Numbered from the stretch's first letter, positions 51,066 through 59,491 are shown. The stretch is DNA of 64,000 nucleotides from Chryseobacterium sp. GVT01B (GCF_019970045.1 NZ_JAHXYI010000003.1:248001-312000), one strand, 5' to 3'. Made by a program: numbers and translations. Notes: generated by a model not told the origin, from the letters alone.

Positions 51066-51956
51066 ATGGAAGTTCTATCCAATTTTCAATATAAAAAACT
51101 TTTTCTTCCGAATATTACGGACAAAATATTAGCCAATAATGCTGATATACAGCTCTATCGGATAGAAAATTACCTTAAAGGCATTCTGATGCCGGTGATT
51201 CCGTACCGTACAACGTTTAATTTCATTATTTTCGTTACCAACGGTCATATCAGACAATACCTTGAAAATAAAGAATACCATGCCGAGAAAGGGGGAGTAA
51301 TCTTCATTAAACAGGGAACCATCACGGCAACCGTAGAACTATCCGATGATATTGAAGGTTTTTTCCTTGCTTATGAAAATAATATTCTGTCCGAGCAAGA
51401 GCTGCCCAAGCACAAAAGCAGTATTTTTTTCATGACTCCATTCCTGAATCTGGACAGCCTGACTTATGGTACCATTATCCAGCTTCTTCCCATTATGGAA
51501 CAGGAGTTATGGTTGAATAATTTAAATGTTAATGATGTTGTCGTTACGATGCTTCACCTTATTTTGATCAAAATGCTGAGCACAGATTCTGATACCCATC
51601 ACAAGTCTGCGACACGTCCTATGGAACTGTCCCTTCAGTTTCGGGATCTTTTGTTTAAATATCATGTGGGAGAAAAAAGAGTGGCATTTTATGCCGATAA
51701 ACTGTCTGTAACAGAAAGCTATCTGAATAAATGTGTAAAAGGCGTTACCCAGAAATCCCCCAAACAGTGGATTAATGAGATAGATATCAATTACAGCAAG
51801 GCATTACTTCACTCCAGTAAAGATATTGCAGAGATTGCTTACGAACTGAACTTTCATACCGCATCCCATTTTACCCAGCTTTTTAAAAAGATCGCAGGCA
51901 TTACCCCGAAGGAATACAGAATCCAGTTTTTGAATACCAGCAGGATTTCAGTCTGA
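51066..51956 (+). CDS. AraC family transcriptional regulator
   Basis: A 296-residue regulator: an N-terminal cupin-like sensing domain (about 1-180, with VTNGHIRQYLENKEYHAEKG and VIFIKQGTITATVE) and a C-terminal AraC double helix-turn-helix (about 200-292, with VAFYADKLSVTESYLNKCVK and IAEIAYELNFHTASHFTQLF followed by KKIAGITPKEYR). It follows the TonB-dependent receptor by 170 bases on the same strand. It may control the urease/uptake island or an unrelated set; nothing in the sequence settles this. Confidence 0.88.
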   Translation: MEVLSNFQYKKLFLPNITDKILANNADIQLYRIENYLKGILMPVIPYRTTFNFIIFVTNGHIRQYLENKEYHAEKGGVIFIKQGTITATVELSDDIEGFFLAYENNILSEQELPKHKSSIFFMTPFLNLDSLTYGTIIQLLPIMEQELWLNNLNVNDVVVTMLHLILIKMLSTDSDTHHKSATRPMELSLQFRDLLFKYHVGEKRVAFYADKLSVTESYLNKCVKGVTQKSPKQWINEIDINYSKALLHSSKDIAEIAYELNFHTASHFTQLFKKIAGITPKEYRIQFLNTSRISV

Positions 51957-51977
51957 TATAAAGAATCGAATTTGTGT

Positions 51978-52083
51978 AATGTCAATGGTCAATTTTTGCT
52001 GCGCAAGTGAATAGTCAATGAGTTGATGAAGTACAGAATAAAAAATTCACTGCGAAGCAAATTCACCATTCACTATTGACCAA
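51978..52083. repeat. Dispersed repeat, copy 4 (both arms present)
   Basis: The left arm reads ATGGTCAATTTTTGCTGCGC and AAGTGAATAGTCAATGA. The right arm reads ATTCACTGCGAAGCAAATTC and ACCATTCACTATTGACC. The two are imperfect inverted copies about 35-40 bases long around a 35-base middle, giving a miniature inverted-repeat element of about 106 bases. Confidence 0.7.
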
Positions 52084-52090
52084 AAATTCC

Positions 52091-53197
52091 CTACATCCTC
52101 TCATTTTCAAGAATTTTCAGCACCAGCCTTTCCTCTTTTGTCAGATCGGCTTTTCCGTCGTTTTCTTCTATGATTTCAAGTTCGTCAAGGTATTTTTTGA
52201 TGGTATTGTTTTCGTAAAGATTGATGACTAAAGGATGAACATAATATTTTCTGCAGACAGCCGATGTATTTCCCAGGTTTTCTGCCACCATCTCCAGGAC
52301 TTCTTTTACTTTCTTTTTATATTGACTGTCATTTTCAGCATAGCCAATTTCTTTAAATGCAATCAAAGCACTTACCGTTCCGGACCATGTCCTGAAATCC
52401 TTAGCGGTAAAATCTTCGCCGCTGATCTCTTTTATATACTCATTCACCATACCGGAATCCACAGAATGACGGTTTCCTTCATCATCAAAATACTGGAAAA
52501 GTTCTTTCCCCGGAATATCCTTACATTTCTGAATAAGTCTTGCCAGCCTTTTACTTCTGAGGTCAACGTTATGCATAATGCCTTTCTTTCCCTTAAAAGA
52601 GAAAGTGATTTTCTGTCCTTTTACCTTTACATGCTTATCCTTTAAAGTAGTCAGTCCAAAAGAACCGTACAGTTTTTCATACACATTATTACCAATACGG
52701 ATATTGGTTCTTTGCATAAGGCTTACAATTAAGGCCAGAATTTTCCGCTTCTCAAAATTTCTCAGCGCAAGATCCTGTTCTACATGCAGTCTTATATCCG
52801 GTAATGCATATCCGAACTGAAGCATCCTGTAAAATTTCGTATGATTTCTTAAAGCGCTCCAAAGAGGATGGTAGCGGTATTGTTTTCTTTTTTTGACATC
52901 AAAGCCGGTGGCCTGAAGATGCCCGTTGTCAAGGGCACAGATCCATACATTTTCCCAGGCGGGAGGAAGTACCAGGCTGTTGATTCTTGTAATTTCGTCC
53001 TTATCCTTTATTTTTTCACCGTCTTTATAATAGGAATATTTCTTTCCTGTTTTCTTACGGGTAATTCCGGCGGTTTCTGCATCGGTGGTATATACAAGAT
53101 GTACCGCCTTTGCAGAAGCTTCCGGGTCCTTCATTATTTTAACAATTTTGGAAGGTTTAAGGTGAGAAATCATCTCCAAATCTGTATTCTTCTCCAT
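52091..53197 (-). CDS. DNA topoisomerase IB
   Basis: A 368-residue poxvirus/bacterial-type topoisomerase IB, which relaxes supercoils by nicking one strand through a 3'-phosphotyrosine bond. Landmarks are KKTGKKYSYYKDGEKIKDKD and VWICALDNGHLQATGFDVKK (N-terminal domain), RKILALIVSLMQRTNIRIGN, FGLTTLKDKHVKVKGQKITF and FRTWSGTVSALIAFKEIG (catalytic Arg/Lys region). The likely nucleophile is Tyr319 in CRKYYVHPLV. Full-length. The C-terminus continues with a charged helix (DGKADLTKEERLVLKILE). It stands alone. Confidence 0.93.
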   Translation of the reverse strand: MEKNTDLEMISHLKPSKIVKIMKDPEASAKAVHLVYTTDAETAGITRKKTGKKYSYYKDGEKIKDKDEITRINSLVLPPAWENVWICALDNGHLQATGFDVKKRKQYRYHPLWSALRNHTKFYRMLQFGYALPDIRLHVEQDLALRNFEKRKILALIVSLMQRTNIRIGNNVYEKLYGSFGLTTLKDKHVKVKGQKITFSFKGKKGIMHNVDLRSKRLARLIQKCKDIPGKELFQYFDDEGNRHSVDSGMVNEYIKEISGEDFTAKDFRTWSGTVSALIAFKEIGYAENDSQYKKKVKEVLEMVAENLGNTSAVCRKYYVHPLVINLYENNTIKKYLDELEIIEENDGKADLTKEERLVLKILENERM

Positions 53198-53206
53198 AAA
53201 GCATGG

Positions 53207-53374
53207 TTAAGAGTTTTTACCCCTCGAAAAAATCAGTAAAAGAATCCCTGCTATTACACAGACTAAGAGAATTCCCCACCACATTCCTGCCTTAAAAATT
53301 GTTTCTACTGCTTCACAACTTGTTAGTGTCAACAAACTTAATATCGTAATACTGTAAAAGCTCCACTTTTTCAT
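53207..53374 (-). CDS. 55-residue lipoprotein with one TM segment
   Basis: A short frame from ATG 53374 to TAA 53207 codes MKKWSFYSITILSLLTLTSC, where Cys20 is preceded by LTS, a strong lipobox. It continues EAVETIFKAGMWWGILLVCV and a hydrophobic segment IAGILLLIFSR before a short basic tail. It is an inner- or outer-membrane lipoprotein with a C-terminal TM helix. Such small genes are common in Chryseobacterium and are often misannotated. It lies between topoisomerase IB and a DUF6526-like gene on the same strand. I found it by reading the gap, since it is below the usual length cut-off. Confidence 0.7.
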   Translation of the reverse strand: MKKWSFYSITILSLLTLTSCEAVETIFKAGMWWGILLVCVIAGILLLIFSRGKNS

Positions 53375-53394
53375 ATTTATATTTTGTTGAGGTG

Positions 53395-53832
53395 TTAGAT
53401 TCTGAGTCGGTCAGCCCTCCATTTTTTAATAGACCTTTTAATTTCATCTCCTGAGATGTTTTCATGAAGAGCTCTGTATAAAAGCTCCTTGAATTCATCA
53501 TCATAGGTAAATCTCAGTGCAGCAATCTGATCAAATCTTAGTTTTTCAGCAACTTCATCCGATCTTTTATTGAAAATTTCAAAATACCGCTGTTGAAACT
53601 CCAGAATTACCATTCGGTTTTGAAGTCCCAATGCGTAATGCTGCCGTGTCATAAATGCCAGATAAAAAAGCAGAAAAATCACGATAGAAAATAATATCCA
53701 GGTCAGCTGATTTCCCGGATCATCCCAGATTTTATAAATTCCGAAAATCTCCAATAGGATGAGCAAAGGAAGATAAATAAAATGATGAGGTGGATAAAAC
53801 TTCCTGTGGTTATTATAGTTCTGCTGTTTCAT
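53395..53832 (-). CDS. DUF6526-like membrane protein
   Basis: A 145-residue protein with two adjacent TM segments (about 18-35 FIYLPLLILLEIFGIYKI and 43-60 LTWILFSIVIFLLFYLAFM) and a cytoplasmic helical tail of about 80 residues (MVILEFQQRYFEIFNKRSDE, ALRFTYDDEFKELLYRALHE). It starts MKQQNYNNHRKFYPPHHFIY, the form I recall for the DUF6526 family of Bacteroidota. The function is unknown. The frame is separate from, and longer than, an overlapping 63-codon frame. Confidence 0.72.
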   Translation of the reverse strand: MKQQNYNNHRKFYPPHHFIYLPLLILLEIFGIYKIWDDPGNQLTWILFSIVIFLLFYLAFMTRQHYALGLQNRMVILEFQQRYFEIFNKRSDEVAEKLRFDQIAALRFTYDDEFKELLYRALHENISGDEIKRSIKKWRADRLRI

Positions 53833-54139
53833 GGAGTTGAATATAGCAATAATCTTTCCAAAAATTTATTGTTTTAATAATGTGGTAGTTTTTTTTAGAT
53901 GAAAATGATTTATTTTATTAAATATGTTTAACATTTTAATGAGGATGTCAAAAGCGTTTTTGCGACTTTAAGGGGGGAATAATTTAACATGATTTAATAT
54001 AAAACCATAAAAAATCAAATTGCAGATCTCTTCAAAAAGAATTCCAGTTAAAATAACAGATTATTAAGCAAAATAGCCGTTAGATTTCAGCTCCCGACTT
54101 TAAATTTTTCGTAACTTTCGGTGTTTAAAAAAGAAAAGA
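53833..54139. other. 307-base gap before the aminopeptidase gene
   Basis: AT-rich divergent promoter region. TAACTTTC followed by GGTG at 54112-54119 is a plausible -7 box of the aminopeptidase gene (one mismatch to TAnnTTTG), 20 bases before its ATG. No repeat, ORF or RNA gene is evident. Confidence 0.45.
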
Positions 54140-55909
54140 ATGACTTCAAAGGAAAAAGTTGCTGCGCTTCGTGAAGAAATGCAGAAAAATAATGTTGATG
54201 CATTTATAGTATATTCTGCAGACCCGCATATGAGCGAATACCTTCCCGAGGAATGGCAGGAGAGAGCTTGGTTGTCAGGTTTCTTAGGTTCTGCTGGTTT
54301 TGTGGTAGTTACCAAAGACAAAGCCGGACTTTGGACAGACGGAAGATACTTTACACAAGCCGCTATAGAGCTGGATGGTTCAGGAATCGATCTTTTCAAA
54401 GATGGTATGGAAGGAACTCCTAATTATATTGACTGGATCATTTCAGAAATCCCTTCAGGCGGTAAAGTGGCTGTAAATGCTTTGGCAGCTTCTAATGCCA
54501 ACTGGGAACTGCTTTCTCAGAAATTTAATTCAAAAAATATTACGCTGGTAGATTTTCCACTTTTAAAAGAAGTTTGGAAAGAAAGAGGAACGCCGTCTGC
54601 CAATCCTATTTTTGTACATCCGGTAGAAAGAGCAGGTAAATCTGTTTCTGATAAAATTGCTGCCATCCGCCAGAAAATGGAAGATCAGGAAGCTACCGTA
54701 CACATCATATCAAGTCTGGATGATGTAGCATGGACTGCTAATCTGAGAGGAAGTGATGTAGAAAGCAATCCTGTATTTTTAGGGTATATTGTAATTACTA
54801 AAAACGATGCTGTACTCTTCACAGGATTAGAAAAAATGGAAGTAGGAGCAAGAAAGCAAATGGATGATTCCTTTGTGAAAATGATGCCTTACGAAGAATT
54901 CTACAATTACCTGAAGACCTTCAAAAATGAAAAAGTACTGGTTTCTCCAAACAGCAACCAACAGATTTTTGAAACATTAAAAGCAGACAACCAGTTTATC
55001 AAAGCTCCGGTTCCGGGTAACCTGATGAAAGCCCAGAAAAATGAAGCTGAGCTGGAAGGTTTCAGAAAAGTAATGGTAAGAGATGGAGTTGCTATGGTGA
55101 AATTCCTTTATTGGTTAACTCACAATGCAGGAAAAGAAGCCATGAATGAATATTCTATCGGACAAAAACTGAGAGGATTCCGTGCAGAAGGAGAAAACTT
55201 TGTGGGAGAAAGTTTTGGTTCTATCGTAGGATATAAAGATAACGGTGCCATCATGCACTATTCTGCCAAAAAAGAAGGAAGTAAAGAAGTAACCAATGAG
55301 GAAACCATTCTGGTAGATTCAGGAGGTCAGTACCTTGAAGGAACTACAGATATTACAAGAACTTTCGCCTTAGGAGCACCTTCGGAAGAGTTTAAAAGAA
55401 ATTCAACATTGGTATTACAGGGACTGATTCGTTTATCAATGGTAAAATTCCCGAAAGGAACAAAAGGAGTACACCTTGATGCTATTGCAAGACTTCCGTT
55501 ATGGATGGAAGGCAAAGATTTCAATCACGGAACAGGACATGGAGTAGGAAGCTTCATGAATGTACATGAAGGACCGCAAAACATCAGAAAAGACCTGAAT
55601 CCTCAGGAACTTCTTCCGGGAATGGTATGTTCAAACGAACCTGGATATTACCTTGAAGGACATTATGGAATCCGTCATGAAAATCTGATCGCAGTAAAAG
55701 AAGCAGAAAAAACAATTCATGGAACATTCTATGAGTTTGAAACATTAACATTCTGCCCGTTCTTTAAAGATACCGTAGTGAAAGAAATCCTTTCAGAAAG
55801 TGAAATCGCATGGTTAAATGGTTACCATAAAACATGTGAAGAAAAGCTGGCTCCTCATCTGGATGGAGAAGTTAAAGAATGGTTCCTGCAATTGGTAAGC
55901 CCTCTTTAA
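54140..55909 (+). CDS. M24 family Xaa-Pro aminopeptidase (aminopeptidase P)
   Basis: A 589-residue three-domain aminopeptidase P of the eukaryotic APP1-like type, removing N-terminal residues ahead of proline. Two creatinase-like N-terminal domains (about 1-160 and 165-300) precede the pita-bread M24 domain. The two-metal site is complete: Asp393 in VDSGGQY, Asp404 in GTTDITRTF, His467 in FNHGTGHGVGSFM, Glu500 in CSNEPGYYLEG and Glu514 in GIRHENL. A C-terminal extension (about 535-589) is typical of this long form. Cytoplasmic, no signal. Confidence 0.93.
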   Translation: MTSKEKVAALREEMQKNNVDAFIVYSADPHMSEYLPEEWQERAWLSGFLGSAGFVVVTKDKAGLWTDGRYFTQAAIELDGSGIDLFKDGMEGTPNYIDWIISEIPSGGKVAVNALAASNANWELLSQKFNSKNITLVDFPLLKEVWKERGTPSANPIFVHPVERAGKSVSDKIAAIRQKMEDQEATVHIISSLDDVAWTANLRGSDVESNPVFLGYIVITKNDAVLFTGLEKMEVGARKQMDDSFVKMMPYEEFYNYLKTFKNEKVLVSPNSNQQIFETLKADNQFIKAPVPGNLMKAQKNEAELEGFRKVMVRDGVAMVKFLYWLTHNAGKEAMNEYSIGQKLRGFRAEGENFVGESFGSIVGYKDNGAIMHYSAKKEGSKEVTNEETILVDSGGQYLEGTTDITRTFALGAPSEEFKRNSTLVLQGLIRLSMVKFPKGTKGVHLDAIARLPLWMEGKDFNHGTGHGVGSFMNVHEGPQNIRKDLNPQELLPGMVCSNEPGYYLEGHYGIRHENLIAVKEAEKTIHGTFYEFETLTFCPFFKDTVVKEILSESEIAWLNGYHKTCEEKLAPHLDGEVKEWFLQLVSPL

Positions 55910-55995
55910 TAAAAATTCAAAGGTGAAAAGTAAATGACAATCATAACTTTAAACCTTGAACTTTAAATATTAAACTGAATATTGTTAGATAAACC

Positions 55996-56035
55996 AAAGT
56001 CCTGTAAGGTATTTCCTGCAGGGCTTTTCTTTTTA
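55996..56035 (+). terminator. Aminopeptidase gene terminator
   Basis: AGTCCTGTAAGG and CCTGCAGGGCT form an imperfect stem followed by TTTTCTTTTT. Confidence 0.6.
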
Positions 56036-56100
56036 TACAACCGTATTTTTACGGATATAATTCTAGGGATTCTACTGATGGATAAAAAACAGCGTTGACC

Positions 56101-56195
56101 TATCTTTGTTACAACAAAACATCATTCATATCTTCATAAATAACTCAAGTAAATTCAAAACGGTTGATCATCTCGTCCTGAGATGATTTTTTTTG
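56101..56195 (+). ncRNA. Candidate small RNA, promoter box to terminator
   Basis: TATCTTTG at 56101-56108 is an exact -7 box. The perfect terminator ATCATCTC, loop GTCCT, GAGATGAT and eight or more T residues lies at 56167-56195. The interval has no start codon with a useful frame, so the transcript (about 80 bases, beginning near 56114) would be untranslated. No known family is recognised. It could instead be the attenuated leader of the Crp/Fnr-type gene at 56371. Confidence 0.4.
56167..56195 (+). terminator. Strong intrinsic terminator in the candidate RNA
   Basis: An 8-bp perfect stem (ATCATCTC/GAGATGAT) with a 5-base loop is followed by at least eight T residues. Confidence 0.85.
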
Positions 56196-56370
56196 CTGTT
56201 AATTGAAACTTGTATGGGGTATACATTAGCTTAAAAAGGATGGAATTGATCTCATCTTTGCTCACTTAAAATAAAATCTTAGAAAAAATGAAAACTTTAC
56301 GTTTATAAAGCATGTCGCATTCATCTTTTATCTATTTTCGTGGTTCATTAGAATGCATTTAATTTGAAGA

Positions 56371-56940
56371 ATGATGATACGTGATTACTTTCGAAGCTTT
56401 AACCTGTTTTCAGAGGATGAAATTGAAGAATTCCTGAAATTTTCTGAGCTAAGACTCGTTAATAAAAATGATTATTTCATACGGGAAGGAGAGCTTTGCA
56501 AGGAAGTAGGTTTGGTGAAATCCGGTATCTTCCGTTCCTTTTATACTTCAGATGAAGGAAAAGACATGACCTATTGCTTCAGATTTCCCAATCATATGAT
56601 CGCTGCCTATTCATCATTTGTTTCAGGATGCCCCAGTAAAGAAAGTATGCAGGCTATTACCAATGCAGAGCTGATTATTCTTAAAAAAGAAGCAGTAGAT
56701 GAGTTGGTAAAGAATAGCATTAACTGGACGAAATTTTTAAGAATCATTGCAGAACAGGAATATCTTGAACTTGAAACACGTTTTTTTCAGCTTCAGAGAG
56801 ACAGTGCAGCGCAACGATACGAAACATTATTAAAGAATCATCCTGATTATATTCAAAACATACCATTGCAGTATCTGGCTTCTTACCTTGGAATTACACA
56901 ACGGCATTTGAGCCGTATCAGAAAGGAAATTTCTTTTTAG
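56371..56940 (+). CDS. Crp/Fnr family transcriptional regulator
   Basis: A 189-residue cyclic-nucleotide-binding-type regulator. The N-terminal sensor domain shows EDEIEEFLKFSELRLVNKND and YFIREGELCKEVGLVKSGIF, then RSFYTSDEGKDMTYCFRFPN. The dimerisation helix and winged helix-turn-helix are at the C-terminus (RYETLLKNHPDYIQNIPLQY, LASYLGITQRHLSRIRKEIS). There is no cysteine cluster for an Fe-S centre, so it is of the general Crp-like type. It lies 53 bases before an oxidoreductase pair which it may control. Confidence 0.9.
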   Translation: MMIRDYFRSFNLFSEDEIEEFLKFSELRLVNKNDYFIREGELCKEVGLVKSGIFRSFYTSDEGKDMTYCFRFPNHMIAAYSSFVSGCPSKESMQAITNAELIILKKEAVDELVKNSINWTKFLRIIAEQEYLELETRFFQLQRDSAAQRYETLLKNHPDYIQNIPLQYLASYLGITQRHLSRIRKEISF

Positions 56941-56973
56941 ACATTTGTCCTGCTTATTGAAATGGACGCGCTA

Positions 56974-56981
56974 TACTTTTG
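56974..56981 (+). promoter_or_regulatory. -7 box upstream of the saccharopine-dehydrogenase-like gene
   Basis: TACTTTTG fits TAnnTTTG and ends 12 bases before ATG 56994, so the gene pair that follows could be transcribed separately from the regulator. Confidence 0.5.
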
Positions 56982-56993
56982 TCAAAAAAAGTT

Positions 56994-58016
56994 ATGGAGC
57001 AAAATATTTTAATCATTGGAGGAAATGGATTGGTCGGAAAAACTATTTCCCGCATTCTGAAATCAAGAAACCCTCATCTTACTGTTTATATTGGCGGACG
57101 AAAAGGAGGACAGACGGATAAAGACCTGAAAATCGACGTTACAGATCCTTCTTCTTTCAATGTTATTCTGGAAAAAAAAATAAATCTCATTATTCTTTCT
57201 GTGAATGATAGAGAAGATGATGTCCTTCGTTTCGCAATTGCTCACCACATAGATTATCTGGATATTACAAAACCTACTCCGGCTTTGGTAAAAGCTTATG
57301 ATATTGCCAGAAAATCAGAGGTAAACAGCAGAATTGTCTTCAGTTCAGGCTGGATGGGCGGAATTGTACCGGGATTGGTCAATACCCTTTACCCTTCAGA
57401 TGATATTAAGGAAGTAAAAGTTTTTGTATATTATTCAGTAAAAGACCTGGCAGGGGAGAGTTCAGCCCATTTTATGGCAGAAAATGTAGCCGTTCCTTTT
57501 GTACATTATAAGAATGACAAGCCAGTTTCTATCAGACACTTTTTGGATACTGAATCTTTTAAATTCTCTTTTGGAATAGGAGAGAGACAGGCTTATAATT
57601 TTGATGTGCCGGATCTCTATATTCTTAACAAAGTGGAACGAATTCCCGGAGTAAGCGTAAAAATGACTTATAATTCCAGGTTCATTACCTGGCTGCTGGG
57701 ATCCTTTCAATACCTGAGAATATTCAATATTTTATCATTAAAAGAAAGAAAAATGATTTTTGGATCCAGTGGAAACGGAGATCAGGCTGTGTTTGAAATT
57801 GTGGTAAAAGATAAAGAAGGTCAGAAGAAACTGAGCTTACGAAGTATGAAAGGACAGGCGGAACTTACTGCTTTATCTGCTGTGCTGCACACCGAAGAAC
57901 TGCTGAGAAATCCGCATGAAAACAATGTGTATTTCAGCCATCAGCTGCATGAGCCTCTATCATTAATGGCACAGCTTCATACCTATGAAACCATCAATAT
58001 CAATGTCACACAATGA
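56994..58016 (+). CDS. Saccharopine dehydrogenase-like NAD(P)-binding protein
   Basis: A 340-residue protein beginning MEQNILIIGGNGLVGKTISR, a Rossmann GxGxxG nucleotide site, then VYIGGRKGGQTDKDLKIDVT, the pattern of the saccharopine dehydrogenase-like family. I choose ATG 56994 because the TTG frame start at 56979 lies in a promoter box. The rest has LDITKPTPALVKAYDIARKS, RIVFSSGWMGGIVPGLVN, and a long C-terminal domain. The substrate is not evident. The stop overlaps the next ATG by four bases (ATGA), so the pair is translationally coupled. Confidence 0.83.
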   Translation: MEQNILIIGGNGLVGKTISRILKSRNPHLTVYIGGRKGGQTDKDLKIDVTDPSSFNVILEKKINLIILSVNDREDDVLRFAIAHHIDYLDITKPTPALVKAYDIARKSEVNSRIVFSSGWMGGIVPGLVNTLYPSDDIKEVKVFVYYSVKDLAGESSAHFMAENVAVPFVHYKNDKPVSIRHFLDTESFKFSFGIGERQAYNFDVPDLYILNKVERIPGVSVKMTYNSRFITWLLGSFQYLRIFNILSLKERKMIFGSSGNGDQAVFEIVVKDKEGQKKLSLRSMKGQAELTALSAVLHTEELLRNPHENNVYFSHQLHEPLSLMAQLHTYETININVTQ

Positions 58017-58591
58017 AAAAAATAGCAATTATCAACGGGCATCCCAATAAAGATTCTTTCAACTTTGGAATTGCAGAAGCTTATAAGACAGGAGCAGTAG
58101 AAACAGGAGCAGAAGTGAAGGAAATTGTCATAAGAGAGTTGAAATTTAATCCCAATCTGCAGTTTGGATACCAGAAAAGAATGGAACTTGAACCGGATTT
58201 GATGAAAGCATGGGAAATTATTCAGTGGGCTGACCATTTGGTTTGGGTGCATCCCGTTTGGTGGGGAGGATTTCCAGCCTTGATGAAAGGATTCATAGAT
58301 CGTCTTTTCTTACCGGGACTGGCCTATAAATACCGTGAGAATTCTGTATGGTGGGATAAGCTTTTAAAAGGTAAAACAGCACATATAATTACCACATTAG
58401 ACCAGCCGGGTTGGTATTACCGTCTGTTTTTTGGCAGACCCAGCGTCAATCAGCTTAAGAAATCCATACTGGAATATTGTGGGGTAAAACCTGTAAAACT
58501 GACTTATATCGGAATCATCCGGAATTCTAAAGATGAGCAAAGGGTTCAATGGCTGAGAAAAGTGAATGAATTAGGGAAGAAACAGAAATAA
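58013..58591 (+). CDS. NAD(P)H dehydrogenase (quinone)-type flavodoxin-fold protein
   Basis: A 192-residue FMN/FAD-binding reductase related to NQO1/MdaB. Typical stretches: KKIAIINGHPNKDSFNFGIA at the N-terminus, DHLVWVHPVWWGGFPALMKG with FIDRLFLPGLAYKY in the middle, and HIITTLDQPGWYYRLFFGRP. The pattern WVHPVWWGGFPALMKGFIDR is strongly diagnostic. It overlaps the preceding dehydrogenase-like gene by 4 bases, so both probably act in one redox pathway. It is followed by a hairpin terminator. Confidence 0.92.
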   Translation: MKKIAIINGHPNKDSFNFGIAEAYKTGAVETGAEVKEIVIRELKFNPNLQFGYQKRMELEPDLMKAWEIIQWADHLVWVHPVWWGGFPALMKGFIDRLFLPGLAYKYRENSVWWDKLLKGKTAHIITTLDQPGWYYRLFFGRPSVNQLKKSILEYCGVKPVKLTYIGIIRNSKDEQRVQWLRKVNELGKKQK

Positions 58592-58614
58592 TTTAAATTT
58601 TAGGATGTGTAATG

Positions 58615-58665
58615 ATAACTTTATCCGGCAATAATTTCCTATTGTCAGATAAAGTTTCATTTTTT
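58615..58665. terminator. Bidirectional terminator
   Basis: AACTTTATC and GATAAAGTT form a 9-bp stem with inner CAATA/TATTG pairing, followed by TCATTTTTTT. It lies between the flavodoxin-fold gene and the converging siderophore-interacting-protein gene. Confidence 0.75.
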
Positions 58666-58687
58666 TAAATACAGTTGTTTTGCTGTT

Positions 58688-59410
58688 TTACAGTCCTTTT
58701 TTTCCTTCAATCCAATACGCCTGTGATTTTATGCACTTGGGAGAAACTCCTCTGGCCTTAAGAAATTTCCTGATCAGAGACATTCTTCCTCCGTTTCCGG
58801 TGAGATAAAAAATAACCTCATCATCAGAGATAGATTCTTTTTCTTCCCTTAGAAAATCATTCAAAGCTTCAATCATTCTCATGGTATTGTTTTTCGGGCT
58901 GTGGTAACCAAATAAATTCAGTTTTTCAAGAGCAGAACATTCTTCCAGTTCATGAAGACAGATAAATAAAGAACCATTTTCTTCCACGGCTTCTTTGATT
59001 GAAAGAGAACTTCCCAGTGAAGTTTCGTCACCCACAGAGAAATGAATTTTCGCATTGGGAGCAAAGAATTGTTTTCCTCTGGGCATTAAAAGCTTTATAG
59101 AATCTCCGGGAGAAAGTTGGGCCACAAAATGACTTCCGGCAGCAGAAGAGTCATGCAGATGAAATAAAACATCAAAAGTTCCTGCTTCCTGATTGAAGTT
59201 GAAAGGAGAATAATTCCGGAAATCGCGGCCATTGATTCTTATCGCTATTGCATATGCAGGTTCATAAGAAACATCCTGTAAATCTGTTTGAAAACGTATA
59301 AGACGAAGATCATTCGTGATTTTTTCTATATGGATAACCGTACAGTCTTTAAATTTTGAGGACCAGACATTTTCTACTGTGTCATTGATCCATTTTGGTA
59401 AACTCGGCAT
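58688..59410 (-). CDS. Siderophore-interacting protein (ferric-siderophore reductase-like flavoprotein)
   Basis: A 240-residue FAD/NAD(P)H-dependent reductase of the siderophore-interacting-protein family, which releases iron from siderophores in the cytoplasm. It has RLIRFQTDLQDVSYEPAYAI, the FAD motif RDFRNYSPFNF, LFHLHDSSAAGSHFVAQLSP, GDSIKLLMPRGKQFFAP and, near the C-terminus, IFYLTGNGGRMSLIRKFLKA followed by RGVSPKCIKSQAYWIEGK. It lies 81 bases downstream of an AraC gene on the same strand and is probably in one transcription unit with it. Confidence 0.88.
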   Translation of the reverse strand: MPSLPKWINDTVENVWSSKFKDCTVIHIEKITNDLRLIRFQTDLQDVSYEPAYAIAIRINGRDFRNYSPFNFNQEAGTFDVLFHLHDSSAAGSHFVAQLSPGDSIKLLMPRGKQFFAPNAKIHFSVGDETSLGSSLSIKEAVEENGSLFICLHELEECSALEKLNLFGYHSPKNNTMRMIEALNDFLREEKESISDDEVIFYLTGNGGRMSLIRKFLKARGVSPKCIKSQAYWIEGKKGL

Positions 59411-59491
59411 AAATCATTTTTATTGCAAAGGACGTTGCAAAATCAGAAAATACCGATAGCTGTTTCGGGGGAATAATTGGACTATTCGTGG

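Larger units (their letters stand above)
55910..56370. other. 461-base gap with terminator, candidate small RNA and decayed leader
   Basis: In order: a terminator-like hairpin for the aminopeptidase gene (about 55996-56035); a -7 box (56101) and a strong terminator (56167-56195) that together frame a candidate small RNA; then CATCTTTG (one base from TATCTTTG) at 56257-56264 followed by a 6-codon ATG frame, MKTLRL, at 56288-56308. No protein gene of normal size fits. Confidence 0.5.

Noticed and set aside
53313-53504. A 63-codon minus-strand frame overlapping the DUF6526-like gene
   Set aside because: It overlaps both the 145-residue gene and the 55-residue lipoprotein gene in another frame, and has no signal or domain.
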